From NCBI GenBank assembly GCA_039566865.1, contig CM076947.1, positions 20,151,501-20,215,500 on the forward strand: a DNA stretch of 64,000 bases. The letters run 5' to 3'. Positions 41,905 to 52,768 of the stretch are shown here, piece by piece (positions within the stretch are counted from its first letter, which is position 1; the number at the start of each line of letters is the position of its first letter). The notes beneath the pieces were generated by a model. It saw only the letters and a list, made by a program, of their open reading frames with translations. It was not told the origin of the DNA and ran no database searches. A program made the position numbers and the translations under genes. The DNA comes from Aurelia coerulea (Eukaryota > Cnidaria > Scyphozoa > Semaeostomeae > Ulmaridae).

Positions 41905-42062
41905 CATCATAGAAGAAGGAACTGAGGACACTGGGGGCACGTGTCCTAAGATTTTGCAATAAACTCTTTGCAAAATCCCTTTTCATTTTCAGGAAGTCCA
42001 GAAAAAGTGCCCTTGAAATGTCGTGCCCCCAAGTTTTTCGAGTTATCGCCCCTTCCGGGCAA
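41905..42062. repeat. Dispersed repeat family U, copy 2
   Basis: 'aagattttgcaataaac', 'cattttcaggaagt' and 'gtgcccttgaaatgtcgtgc' match 26104-26273. Confidence 0.6.
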
Positions 42063-42897
42063 GATGGATAAACAGGAAACTACCTTGCCTATATCTCCCT
42101 CCTACATAGGACCTTCACGCTACTATCTGTTGCCGTTTTTATGCAATATGATTGGCCCAAATTGTAGTAATGTATCACTGGTTGAGAATGATTTGTTCTG
42201 TTTTCTGTTTTCTGTTTCGAAAAGCCCTTGGAGGGGGTCTGGAAACAGATGTATCTGCTTGAAGGATGTTATTTAGATTCGCGGTTTCAGTAGTGGCCTA
42301 AGTTAGGCCAAAATCGAATGTTGTGTGAAAAATGTGGTGTGAAGATTTTCTATGAAATAATTGTTACAAATGGAGGATAAAAGATCAGACACAGAGAAGC
42401 AGAAACGTTTGGCAAAGACCCTCTCTTATGAGTGAGTAACTGATTTTGACTCTCTCCTTTGTATGAACGGTTTTGCGGGAAAAGTATGCTGACCATTTTC
42501 TTCTCGTATTTGCATCATCCATTCTTTTCGGCTGCCCGTCCTTCCTCTTTTGATTTCCTGTCAAGATTATAACGGCGATAAGCCCTCGTGTGCAATTCAA
42601 ACATCACGGCAGAAGTGGTTGATTTGTTTACTGGTTTAGGCAGAACTGAAGTGGTCACATCACAAGCATTAATAAAGACTAAAGAAAAATAGTTTTGCAA
42701 TCGGGATAGCCCAGGCCAACCAGGTCAGGTCAAAGTATCAGGTCACATTTGTTTGTTTGTTAGCTTGTTTGTCCGTTTGTTTTGATGCGTAATCTGAACC
42801 TGATTAAAACAGTGAGGCTGATTGCTAAGCAAAAGCAAAGTGACAAAGTTGACGCGAATTAATTAGTTGATGCTTTGACGTTGTCTTGTTGAGAAAA
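42063..42897. other. No gene recognised
   Basis: Minus-strand frames at 42385-42700 are short and unrecognised. (TTTG)-rich DNA at 42750-42783. Confidence 0.4.
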
Positions 42898-43272
42898 GTA
42901 CACTCGTTTTTTTAAAAAGAAACTAAGGTACCGGGCTGATGATAGGCAGTTTCTTAAATTTTTGGGCCATTTTTCTACCAGAAGTTTCTTACGTGTTTCT
43001 TATATTTTTGATGTGGGGAGTGTAGAGTTAACTATGTTTTGTCTAAAGGACACCCAAATTACTTAGACGAGTAAATAATATAATTTGCACTCAAAATAAT
43101 ATCCAAACAGCGGCTATAACTGTACAGTTTCAAAACATTTTTGAGTGCCATAGGAAAATTAAAGCTGCAAATTAAAAAAGTTACTTAGCTTTTTAAAATT
43201 CAGGTAGGGTTGTTTCTTAAATTTTGAAAAATTGAGCCTAGCGTTTCTTATAAGTGGTTTCTTATAAAAAAG
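42898..43272. mobile_element. Foldback with 'gtacactc' ends
   Basis: TACACTCGTTTTTTTAAAAA on the left and TAAAAAAGTGAGTGTTGTA on the right are near-inverted, with 'gtttcttaaatttttg' and 'gtttcttat' motifs inside as in the element at 40417-40846. Confidence 0.5.
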
Positions 43273-43464
43273 TGAGTGTTGTACAAACATAGGCTTAGGG
43301 CTGCTTAGGATCAAAATGATCGTCAACCGTTCCATTTTGCACTCTTCGGTAAAACATATTACTGGAACCAGTTCAGTTCATTGTCAATTTCAATAGTAGC
43401 CTTGGTCTAAGTCCTGCAAAATAAAATGATTTTTCAGTGCAATTATTGCTGGTTCAAAGGGCCA

Positions 43465-43552
43465 TGTGAATTCTGTGGAAACGCGAAACTATTGTTTTCT
43501 TATAAACAATTGCTTCCACGGAATCAGTTTTCCTTGGAATTCACTTTGGATG
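43465..43552. repeat. Short hairpin element, copy 1 (family Z)
   Basis: 'ccatgtgaattctgtggaa' and 'ttccttggaattcactttgg' are inverted; a second inner pair is 'aaacgcgaaactattgttt' with its inverse. A relative is at 44196-44295. Confidence 0.45.
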
Positions 43553-43859
43553 TTAGGTTCCGCTGAATAATTTACTTTTCACTCGTGTGAAAGAGAATAT
43601 ACTGATCATTTTTTGTGACCTTAGCGAAACTGCGTGAGACAAATATGTATCCAGACAAATATGTATCCAATTGCTTCATGAACCATGAAAATGTCAACAT
43701 CAAAATCCAACCAAGAGACAGCACATCATGCGAGGCATGCTGGATGAAACAGACCAATTAAATTCAGCATGGGAGGTACAACGTTACATGTTTTAAACCT
43801 AAAATTGATCGGTCCACAAAGTTTTCCAGTGTGAATTCCCAAATCAAACATCACTCTCT
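43553..43859. other. No gene recognised
   Basis: One minus-strand frame (43572-43757) without known motif. Confidence 0.35.
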
Positions 43860-44035
43860 TTTAGGGAAATAATCACTGGGCGCACGATTAATCACGCCTG
43901 CATGCTCACGCGCTATACCGCGCTCCTTACTGAAAGCCCTGCATTGTATAGCTTAAGGCAATATTGGGAGTGAGGCATTTCTAGCTGATTTTATAGCAGC
44001 TACGAGATATAGCTATGTGTCTATTTCCTTTAACC
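43860..44035. mobile_element. Family Y small MITE, copy 2
   Basis: 'agggaaataatcactggg' on the left and 'atagctatgtgtctatttcc' on the right. The right part ('ttatagcagct', 'gatatagctatgt') matches the element nested at 1336-1526. Confidence 0.5.
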
Positions 44036-44195
44036 TTGACTGCTTTGGAAGAGACCAGTAAAGGAGGATGCTAAAGCAATTTGATATGTATTTGTCTCAG
44101 GTAGTTTTGTATAAGGTCACAAAAATGATCAGTTTAATATTCTATTTCTCTCAAGTCAGGATCGTCTTTCTACAGAATTGACTTTGGCCTTACTT

Positions 44196-44295
44196 CCAAG
44201 TGAATTTCGCGGAACATTGATTCTTTGGAAGCTATTGTTCATAAGAGAATAATTATTTTTCGTGTTTTCCTTTATTTCCACGGAATCCACCTGGC
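44196..44295. repeat. Short hairpin element, copy 2 (family Z)
   Basis: 'tccaagtgaatttcgcggaa' and 'ttccacggaatccacctgg' are near-inverted ends, similar to 43465-43552. Confidence 0.4.
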
Positions 44296-44304
44296 CGGCC
44301 AATA

Positions 44305-44378
44305 CAGTAAACTCCTGTGTATAAGAACACTTAATCTTAGCCTTAGTCCACTAATTTCTTATACGCAGGTGTTTACTG
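44305..44378. mobile_element. Family K pogo-like MITE, 74-bp miniature copy
   Basis: CAGTAAACTCCTGTGTATAA and ...TTATACGCAGGTGTTTACTG are flanked by TA (44303-44304 and 44379-44380). Little more than two inverted ends. Confidence 0.8.
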
Positions 44379-44480
44379 TAATTGTGCAATTGCATTACAT
44401 GCGATAGTTCTGGATTGCACTACCATTTTACCTGTGCTTCTTCACCAATAGCACGTTACACACATGTAAAATAGTGGTGC

Positions 44481-44986
44481 AGCATAGGTTCCAAATCTTT
44501 AACTCAGCGTAAAAAGGTGGGTGTAAAATTCAATGATCTATTTCTTCTGATTGAATGGCTTGAAAGAAACTTTAGATACTTATCTATAATTCTACTGTTG
44601 GACTTTCCAGAAATTTTGAATATTTTTCAAAATTATAGCGTATCTTACATTTCAGCTCATTTTAGGATGTGACGTCATCAAATTTCTAAATCATAAACCA
44701 GATGAGTGATAGACTTTTGCTTGATACCATATTGTAGGCATCCATAAACTATAGTTCTCTTTGAAATTACTTCATGTTGCGTCAAACGGTTTAGAAATTA
44801 CGATGGTTTTAAGTTTTTTTTTGAAAAGTTTTCTTGAATTCATGAACTCTAATTCTGAAACTATTAAAGAAAAGTCCAACGGTAGAATTATAGAGAAATA
44901 ACTAAAGTTCCTTTGAAGTCATTCAGTTCAAAGAAATAGGTCACTCAATTTTACACCAGCCTTTTTAAAGATTTGGAACCTATGCT
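44481..44986 (+). mobile_element. Family D foldback MITE, copy 7 (perfect 9-bp TSD)
   Basis: AGCATAGGTTCC to GGAACCTATGCT between perfect TAGTGGTGC repeats (44472-44480 and 44987-44995). TGACGTCA at 44670-44677. About 25 bp shorter in the right arm than copy 5. Confidence 0.9.
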
Positions 44987-44995
44987 TAGTGGTGC

Positions 44996-46004
44996 AATTT
45001 CCCCCATCACATTTAATGCTATCATAAGATTGTTGCTAAAGTCTCAGATTCTCAGAGATGACCGGCACGCAGCAGTGCATCTTGTGCCCTCAGAGTTACC
45101 TCTGAGTACATTAAGTACAAAAATTTTCAGCGGATAAAATTTGGGACAATAAACCTTGGCGAAAATATTTTGTGACACATTTTTGGTTTTTGGAACAAAG
45201 AAATTTTTGGACAAACTTTCGACTAGTCTTTAAATCATTTAATATGCAAAATAACATTACGTTTAGATTTATTGAAACAAACCACCTTTCTTAAATTTTG
45301 GAAAGAGCCCTATCATGTCCCAAAGTCCCTTCTAACATCAAATTTTCTAAAATTGATAGCAAAAAAATCACTAGTTTTATTGTTTCTATTGGTATTGGTT
45401 ACTTGTTTCGATTTGTATCCATCACTCTTTTGTATATGTGCTTACATAGACCTTTAAATTGGTATTCATAGGCACTTTAAATCTGCAAATGGGTCTTCTT
45501 GTTTTATGTCGTTTTTGATAGCATCATAAATTCTGACCATTTTGATATGAATTCTTTTCGATTTACATTCAGCAATACTGAGAGAATGTAAATCGTGACA
45601 GACAATGAAGAGGACATTTACTTTAGTTGATATATGTTCTGACCAGATGTTCTGACTAATGACAATAATATTGAATTGGGAACAGTGTTTTTTGAAAAAA
45701 ATTTACATATTTAGAATAATCTTTTGTGACGTGCTGGAGATTTGATTTCAGTATTCTTGTCTTGGTTCCTACATGTTGGCATTCAATTCACACTGCACAT
45801 GAGCATATCTACGATACCAAAATTTTCAGTGTGACAAATTTTCGGACAACTCCATATTTCATACAAATAAATGTTTGGACAAGTCCTTGTCCGAATGTTT
45901 GTCACCCAAAAACTTTTCCACTTTTTGTACTCATTTACTGACCTTGAAAGGATGGATAGACACGTTAGCTGTTTTTGTGGTTTGTTTGTGGTGTGTTTAG
46001 CATT
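44996..46004. other. No gene recognised
   Basis: AT-rich. Repeated 'atttttggacaa' and 'ttttcagtgtgacaaa' phrases suggest decayed repeats, but no ends were found. Confidence 0.4.
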
Positions 46005-46090
46005 TCTGATGATGGGATTCAAATCCATGCAGGTACAGTAGACCCCACAAGATTCAAAACACTGCACCTTAACCACTTGGCCACACCAAT
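46005..46090 (-). tRNA. tRNA-Ser-like sequence (pseudogene or SINE head)
   Basis: On the minus strand from about 46090: GTGTGGCCAAGTGGTTAAGG (A box TGGCCAAGTGG), an anticodon region, GTGGGGTCTACTG like a long variable arm, and GGATTTGAATCC (B box). It aligns with class II tRNA-Ser over most of its length. The anticodon stem pairs poorly, the T loop is one base too long and the acceptor stem does not close, so it is not a normal functional tRNA. Confidence 0.5.
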
Positions 46091-46808
46091 AAGTTTTCTT
46101 TTTGTGCTATTGTACTGAAGACCAAGTGAATGTGATAAAAGATTTTTAGTTCGCTTTTCTGGGCAAGAAACAATCATAATTATGTAGCTTGAAAGTGTTT
46201 AGCAATAGTTTAGTATTTTTATATAGTGAGAAAGCAATATATAGTAGGTGATGATTTGATATGAAAGTTGGTGTCTCGTCCTACAGAGCATGAAGCTTTT
46301 TCCAAAGAAAAAAGAAACCAATTTAAGGAGTGGTGTAGCAGAATGTTAGTTTCATAATCATTTCTTGTGATTTTGAAGTATAGTTTGAAATAAGGTAGCT
46401 TCTAAAAGTTCCAATATTTCAAAGACCCCCTTTACAAGACTTGTCTGTAGTTAATGTTGTCCTTGGCATAAATGCACATAAAGTAATTTTCATAACTGGT
46501 AACATATCTAGTTTTTATAATTTTTCAAAAGGTGCAAAATTTTTTACTCACTTGGGACATACAAAGAATCTTTGGCTTTGTTGTATTGTATGGATATTTT
46601 ATTTCTTAATTGCTGGAACCCATCAGAATATTTTTTCAAGTTTTTTTTAAGTTGAAAGGTTTGTTGTTTCAGGATCTGTCATGGCTATGCTCATTCGTTT
46701 TTTGATTTTGTGTGACAGTTAAATTTCTGTTTTCAGTGGCACCTGTTTGTTTGCTAATTCACGAAGTTTTATTTGATAAGCATATTTGTAAATTTGAAAA
46801 TAATTTTA
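46091..46808. other. No gene recognised
   Basis: AT-rich, only short frames (46441-46650). Confidence 0.4.
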
Positions 46809-48426
46809 GCGTTTGCTTTTAACAAACAATTTTCAGTGCACCTGTCTAAGATGTTACCAAAACACAAACTGTTTATTTATGAAATTGATTGTCAATATTT
46901 ATAAAAATATTTCACTGCTCTACTGTGATTTGGAGATTCTGCTTTTATTATATTTTCCTGATGTAGTATTTGCATGATGTCCACTTTCACACAGGTGCAG
47001 CTAACATACAGGCGTTGAATCTTCACATCACTTTGAAATTAACCAATTCAAAATTGATATGGCCTGTTTCTTTTAGATGACTGTTTTGAAGGAAACCAAA
47101 AGATAAGTTGACATACTTAAGAAGAGAGCTTTTATGAAATTAACATCATTTTCAGAATTACAGTGCAGGCCTCATAAATTTATGTCAATGCATCAGCACC
47201 GCTTACCAGTAGTGGTGGAAAAAACATTTGCCTTCTTGCGAAGCAACATCAAACTAAAATTCTTCCTTTCATTGCTTTATCAATTTTCTCCATGCCAGAT
47301 TTCAGTTGAACTATTGTACAGCACACATTTCTGTATCGTAGGCTGTTTAGAGTCACTTGGAATAGTCTAGAATTACAATTAATAGCTTCCCTTACCACAC
47401 ACAAGTGGACCATACAACTTTAAATGGACAGAGCATAATCCAAACTCCGTTTTCCTTTCTTTTTGATATTTTCTGACTTTATTCATTCCTTCACTATTTA
47501 CATTTTCAATCTTTGTTTTCATCCTATCTTCTTTCCATCCTTTGTTCTTACCCTTCTCCTTTTCTGTCTTTCCTTTTTCCTTTCATTTCTTCTTTCCTCC
47601 CTTTCTCATTTCCTTTATTTTCTTTCCTTCTATTCCGCTTTCTGTCGTTCCTCCCCTGTTCTTCCTTCCAGACAAACAAGCTTCCTGCGAAGCTGCTTCG
47701 CGGCTTCACACATTTTTTCCACCTCTGCCGCTTACAGCGCACAAAATAGACACAGTTGCTGGGACTTTGTGCCCAAAGTGCTTAGATTACAGGTACCTTC
47801 TTCCCAACCATTTGCTCGGAAGGCATAACAAAGTTGATAATGTTGGCTTATAGCGTTCCTATGTTTTATGCAAGAGCGTATGTGAGGAAATATCGAATCT
47901 TTAATGATAAAGTTTTTAAAAGCACCTCCATAGATCCTAAATCGATCGACAAAAGTCAAGACATTCGAAGCACGACAATATAGCGTGCAAGCAAAAGTCT
48001 GCAGCTTTTATGGGTTAAGATTCAACAATTTGATGATGGCACAACTTCAAAACTACCAGAAATAAAAAAGAAAACACTTTCGTGACACCGAAAATGCTGT
48101 TAAAGTTCTATGAAGATGCAACGCCTGTGAAGATTCAACTGTAAAGTTTTGTGAAAGTTCAACGCCTGTTAGCCTGCGTGCAGCCTCAACACTTTAGGAT
48201 TGTTGAGGCTGTACGCAGCCTAACGCCTCTATGTTAGCTGTTGTATGTTAGCTGCACCTGTGTAAAAGTGGACATTATGCAGTGAAAATATGTGAGAGCA
48301 GAATCTCCATATCACAGTGGAGCACTGACATTGTTTCACAAATATTGACAAACAATCATGATAATCTCATAAATAAGGAGTTTGTGTTTTGGTGACATCT
48401 TAGACAGGTGCTAAAAGCAAACACAA
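46809..48426. mobile_element. Family X large foldback, about 200-bp arms
   Basis: Left arm 46809-47015 ('gcgtttgcttttaac', 'cacctgtctaagatgttacc', 'aaaacacaaact', 'tggagattctgct', 'acaggtgcagctaacata') is inverted at 48235-48426. The interior of about 1.2 kb holds a pyrimidine-rich tract (47450-47690), several 'gcgttga' phrases and a CCTGCGTGCAG hairpin (48173-48222). A frame at 47542-47853 ends with CPKC...H....H, vaguely zinc-finger-like but mostly low-complexity. No transposase recognised. Confidence 0.65.
48173..48222. repeat. Hairpin 'agcctgcgtgcagcctcaac'
   Basis: TTAGCCTGCGTGCAGCCTCA and its inverse TTGAGGCTGTACGCAGCCTA enclose 'acactttaggatt'. Ends resemble family M hairpins. Confidence 0.6.
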
Positions 48427-48447
48427 ATTTTTTTTTAAATTTACAAG

Positions 48448-48774
48448 TTTAAAGGGGCTCCGTCGTCAAAATGTAAACAAAACGATGATTTTTGCAGTTT
48501 TTTGAAAGGTGATATCACACAGGATTTTCGTATTTTTTTCAAAATGAAAGTTGCTGTTTGGGCATTAATCCTTGTACTTCACTAAGGAACAAACCAAACA
48601 TTCATATCTTCTACGATTGCTCGGATATAAATGGACTTTTAACGGTCGCTTTTTGGTGGCTTGTGTGAAGCCACCAAACAAACTGCAGAGAACAATGGAT
48701 GAACAATGGATAATCCCCGACACGTGTGAGTTTACGGATATTTGTTTACTGTTTGACGACGGAGCCCCTTTAAA
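48448..48774. mobile_element. Family W MITE
   Basis: TTAAAGGGGCTCCGTCGTCA and ...TTGACGACGGAGCCCCTTTAA form perfect inverted ends of about 24 bp. Interior frames on both strands mirror each other and are not genes. Target duplication uncertain (TTTAA or TTAA). A fragment is at 37280-37470. Confidence 0.75.
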
Positions 48775-49234
48775 GATGGTGACATCGTAATTGGAGGTGG
48801 CTCTTTGTGATTGCTTTGGAGTAATCTCATTCATACTCTCTCTGAGATTATGGCAAGTTACCTAATTCATTTGAAGAAATGGGCAATAACATTTTACAGG
48901 ATTAAGTTGAAATTTTTGCAAATATTCAATGCCTATGTTTGTGTTGCGACACCGAGGCTTTTCTGCTCTCTGCATTGATATATTTGGTATTTTGCTTTAA
49001 TGCTGATTTTGGATCAATCCATAAACGTTAGCAGAATCATACTGCCGTGAGTTGTTTTTGGTGTACTGGGTGATTGGGTGATTAAGAAAGTGTTCAATGT
49101 GTTCAATCGGTAATAAGTAAAAACTTGTGATGGATATTTTGATTAAGATTTTTAGTGTTGCTGTATAGATAGCAGGTCATCAAAAAATGTTCTGGCTTTC
49201 GAAAATTCAAAGCAACCTAAGTATCTGACGGATT
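48775..49234. other. No gene recognised
   Basis: AT-rich; a short 'gggtgattgggtgattaa' direct repeat at 49069. Confidence 0.4.
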
Positions 49235-49668
49235 CGAATGCAGGTACCTAGTGCACTCGTTGTGCATTGCAGAAATTGTTTTTAAGAGCAATTATGAGCA
49301 TATCTCGAAAGAAGAGGAATATATCTACACATCTACCATGGGCATTTTATTTATTTGGTTCAGAAGCGCAGCAGTAAGTATTTTAATAACACCCAAAAAA
49401 TAAGTGAATTGAATTGCCTCCCAACCGGCTTTGAACCAAATAAAATGCCCGAGGTAGATGTGTTAGATATATCCTTCTTCTCTCAATCTATGCTCATATT
49501 TGCACTTAAAAACAACTTCTGGAATGCACAACAAGCGAGCTAGCTACCTGGGTTTCCGAGAAACTTTTGCGGCTTTGTTTGTGTTGAATTACTGGTTGAG
49601 GGAACTTCCGTTGTCTGCGATCGCAAATCGCTTTGAATTTATGTGTCAGCAAAATTTAAGCCCCTTGT
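49235..49668. mobile_element. Family F foldback, copy 2, left end missing
   Basis: Matches family F from 'gtgcattgcagaaattgttt' through the 'catctaccatgggcatttta' centre to the right end CCCCTTGTTA near 49660-49670. The first about 160 bp of the left arm are absent. Confidence 0.75.
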
Positions 49669-49694
49669 TATGATGTGCAGATATAGACTATACA

Positions 49695-49905
49695 GGGTAT
49701 CCCAAAACAATGGTGCCCCGTTTGTGTGGCTGCTACGGAGGAGCTGTAGCTTTCATTGTCTTGGGTTTTACACAGTTGCATAGGTTAGGCTTCAACTTTG
49801 AATTTGGGACCTTGTTTGATTCAATCTGATCAGTCGTTGCTGATTTATGGAAGAGGCAAGGCAAAATAAATGGTTGTTGCAAAAATAGCTCTTCTGTCGT
49901 TTCCC
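49695..49905 (+). mobile_element. Family E element, copy 2, with mariner-like tip
   Basis: TACAGGGTATCCCAAAACAA (49695) is a mariner-like tip. 'ggctgctacggaggagctgt', 'gcataggttaggcttcaac' and 'gctgatttatgga' follow, homologous to 2095-2296. No right end found. Confidence 0.6.
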
Positions 49906-50048
49906 ACCAATGTCAAAATTCAATTAATTTTCAAAGAAAATGTCTTGGCATTGCATTTCAATTTTTTGCATTTTTAAAGGGTTGATAGTGTTAACAACAC
50001 TGTCAACCAATTAAGAATTGTGAGAACATGTAAATGTGACGTTAGAAC

Positions 50049-50648
50049 AACAAGGGCAGATTTTGCAATACAATAGCAACATGTACGTTTGATTGACACC
50101 TAAATTCAAAGCGATTAGCGATTGTAGACAAAGGAAATTCTCTCAACCAGTAATTCAAAACAAACCAAGCCGCAAAGGTTCCCAGAAACTAGTAGGGCAA
50201 ACTCTCGCCTTGTGCAAGCGAAGGGAGATTTTTAAGAGAAGTTACGTGCTTATAACGAAAGAAGAAGGGTAAATCTAAAGTTCTGTCTGGCGGATTTTGT
50301 TTATTTGATCCAGGAGCTGTTTTGTTATCGTTTCATTTAAGCCCTAAATACCCCAGAATTACAATGCCCTCTTCTCGGCTCCTGAATCAAATAAAAAGAA
50401 TCCGCCAGACAGAACTTTAGATTTACCCTTCTTCTTTCGTTATAAGCACAGAAATTCTATTAAAAACCACCTTTCGCTTGCACAAGGCGAGAGTTTGCCC
50501 AACTAGTTCCGGGGAAACTTTTGCGGCTTTGTTTGTTTTGAATTACTGGTTGAGAGAATTTCCTTTGTCTACAATCGCTAATCGCTTTGAATTCAGGTGT
50601 CAATCAAACGCAACTGTTGCTATTGTTTTACAAAATCTGCCCTTGTTC
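50049..50648. mobile_element. Family F foldback, copy 3 (perfect 8-bp TSD)
   Basis: AACAAGGGCAG to CTGCCCTTGTTC between GTTAGAAC repeats (50041-50048 and 50649-50656). The middle differs from copy 1 ('agttctgtctggcggatttt' versus 'catctacctcgggtatttta') and defines a subfamily shared with 59207-59540. Confidence 0.88.
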
Positions 50649-50656
50649 GTTAGAAC

Positions 50657-51320
50657 CCTTTCTGTCAAACATTACTTAATTTTGACCTTGATAGAGAATA
50701 ATAGAAGTTGTGTTTTTTGAACAACGACATATTTTGCCTTCCTGTGCCATTAACTGGCAACCACTTGCTTTACATTCTTTTGTACAATGAAAAGTGTTCT
50801 CTCAACTTGATTTGAAAATTAGAACAGATTCCACGTCACAGTTCTTGGATGTACTTGCTTTGAAGGGGACCAAATGAATAATGCAAAAAGAAGAGCTGTT
50901 GATGTGGGACTATTTGCCAAGAATTGGTGGAGATCAGTGTAAATAATCTCTCAATGTTATGACTTTTTTTCAAACGGAACAGACAGACCCGTATGATATT
51001 TGGGCATACCCTTATATTCGTGGCTATATTCCTGATAAGAGAAACAATTTATAATAGCTGCAACTGAAAGAAGGCGAAAACTTATGAATAAAAACGTTAG
51101 ATTTTGATAGGAAACTTACCTGCTACGCACTCGCCTCTTATCGCTTTGATTCGGATGTCGAAAGAACGGTTTGCAATTACTTCGTAGCATGTGTCATGCT
51201 TTACTCTCATCACGTGCAGTTTCGTATCCTGAAAGATGTACTGTACATAATCAAGTCAATTTCTCTGTGCTTCTGCGAAATATTAGGGGTTTCAGCTTTG
51301 TGAGGGATGATTCGATAGAT
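50657..51320. other. No gene recognised
   Basis: AT-rich, no long frame. Its right end leads into a tandem array without a clear border. Confidence 0.4.
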
Positions 51321-51815
51321 TAAAGCAGGTCCGAGGGAAGCTGATAATTAAATCAAAACATTAAGGTCACTTTAAAGCCAAGTAGCGCATGCTTTACGAT
51401 ATTGTTGTTTTGTTTTTATGTGGTTTTTCTTCCTGAAAGGTGTACGCTAAGAAATTTTGTCTGCAATTTCGTGAGGTGATAAGGTTTGCGAAATATGGTT
51501 TGGCACAGTAAAGCAGGTCCCCCGGGGCAGTTGACAATTAACTCAAAACATTTAGGTCACTGTAAATCCAAGCAGCGGATGCTTTGCGATGTTGTTGTTT
51601 CGTTTTTATGTGGTTTTTCTCCCTGAAAGGTGTACGCTAAGAAATTTTGTCAGTAATTTCGCAAGATGATATGGTTTGGCAGAGTAAAGCAGGTCCCGGG
51701 GCAGCTGACAATTAACTCAAAAATTTAGGTCACTGTAAATCCAAGCAGCGGATGCTTTGCGATGTTGTTGTTTCGTTTTTATGTGGTTTTTCTCCCTGAA
51801 AGGTGTACGCTAAGA
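51321..51815 (+). repeat. Tandem repeat, 3 units of about 180 bp
   Basis: 'taaagcaggtcc' starts at 51321, 51509 and 51685; each unit has 'atgttgttgtttcgttttta' and 'ctgaaaggtgtacgctaag'. Units 2 and 3 are closest. Confidence 0.8.
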
Positions 51816-51834
51816 AGTCTTCTCTTGCGGCCTT

Positions 51835-52545
51835 TTAGATTTGGTTTCTGTTATTACCTTTTCCAATAAAAACGTGTTGTCTGTTTTGTGAGTTTTTGTA
51901 ACCTTCTTATTTGCTGTGATAATTTACATTTCGCCTTGCTTTTCCTGACAACTTTTTAAATTTGATTTCTTTTGTTACATCTTCTATTAAAAACTTTTTG
52001 CATAACGTTTTGTATAAAAATCGATGAAATGTTGTCCTCGACGGTTCTCTATTTTGTGAGATTTTTAAACCTTTTGTTTGCAATGATAATTTACATTTCA
52101 CACTGTCTTCTCCTGCCTGCAACTTGTTAAATTCGATTTCAGTTGTTACCTCTTCCAATAAACATTTTTGGTATAACTTTTGGTATCAAAATTGGTAAAA
52201 TGTTTTCCTCGACGGTTCTCTGTTTTGTGAGATTTGTAAACCTTTTATTTGCAGTGATAATTTACATTTCACACTGTCTTCTCCTGCAACTTTTTAAATT
52301 TGATTTCAGTTGTTGCCTCTTCCAATGAAAATGTTTTGCTTAACTTTTTTAAGAGATTGATAACATGTTTTCCTCGACCGTTGTCGGTTTTGTGAGATTT
52401 TTGCTGTGATAGTTTATATTTCACGTTGTTTTCTCGAGCAACTTTTTAAATTTGATTCTGTTGTTATCGCTTCCAATAAAAACTTCTGGTATAACTTTTT
52501 GTATAAAATTGATAACATTTTGCCTCGATGGTTGTCTGTCTTGAT
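51835..52545 (+). repeat. Tandem repeat, 4 diverged units of about 165 bp
   Basis: 'ataatttacatttc' or its variant recurs at 51919, 52086, 52257 and 52409, with 'acctcttccaataaa' and 'ctcgacggttctctgttttg' in each. It directly follows the array at 51321 but is a different sequence. Confidence 0.75.
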
Positions 52546-52768
52546 GATTTGAAAGTTTAACCTGCCATAAGCATTTAGGATCTGTTTATATAGCGTGGGC
52601 TGTCCTGGTAAATGGTTGGCCCGCTTTCCGCTTAGCTCGCACTTAAGGTAGTAGTATCGAATATAAATTTCGTACAAAATAAAGGTGTCCGCAATGCTCC
52701 ATGATATCAGTTAAACCATTTATTTGTGCTGTACATTTAATTTCATAATGTGGCGAAATTTCGCCATA

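Noticed and set aside
47463..47853. Phe/Ser/Leu-rich frames ending in a CPKC...H....H pattern
   Set aside because: Mostly a pyrimidine tract read in three frames; a single weak Cys/His pattern with no zinc-finger spacing support.
48565..48834. Facing frames of 72-89 codons in family W
   Set aside because: Both derive from the MITE interior and extend through its inverted end.
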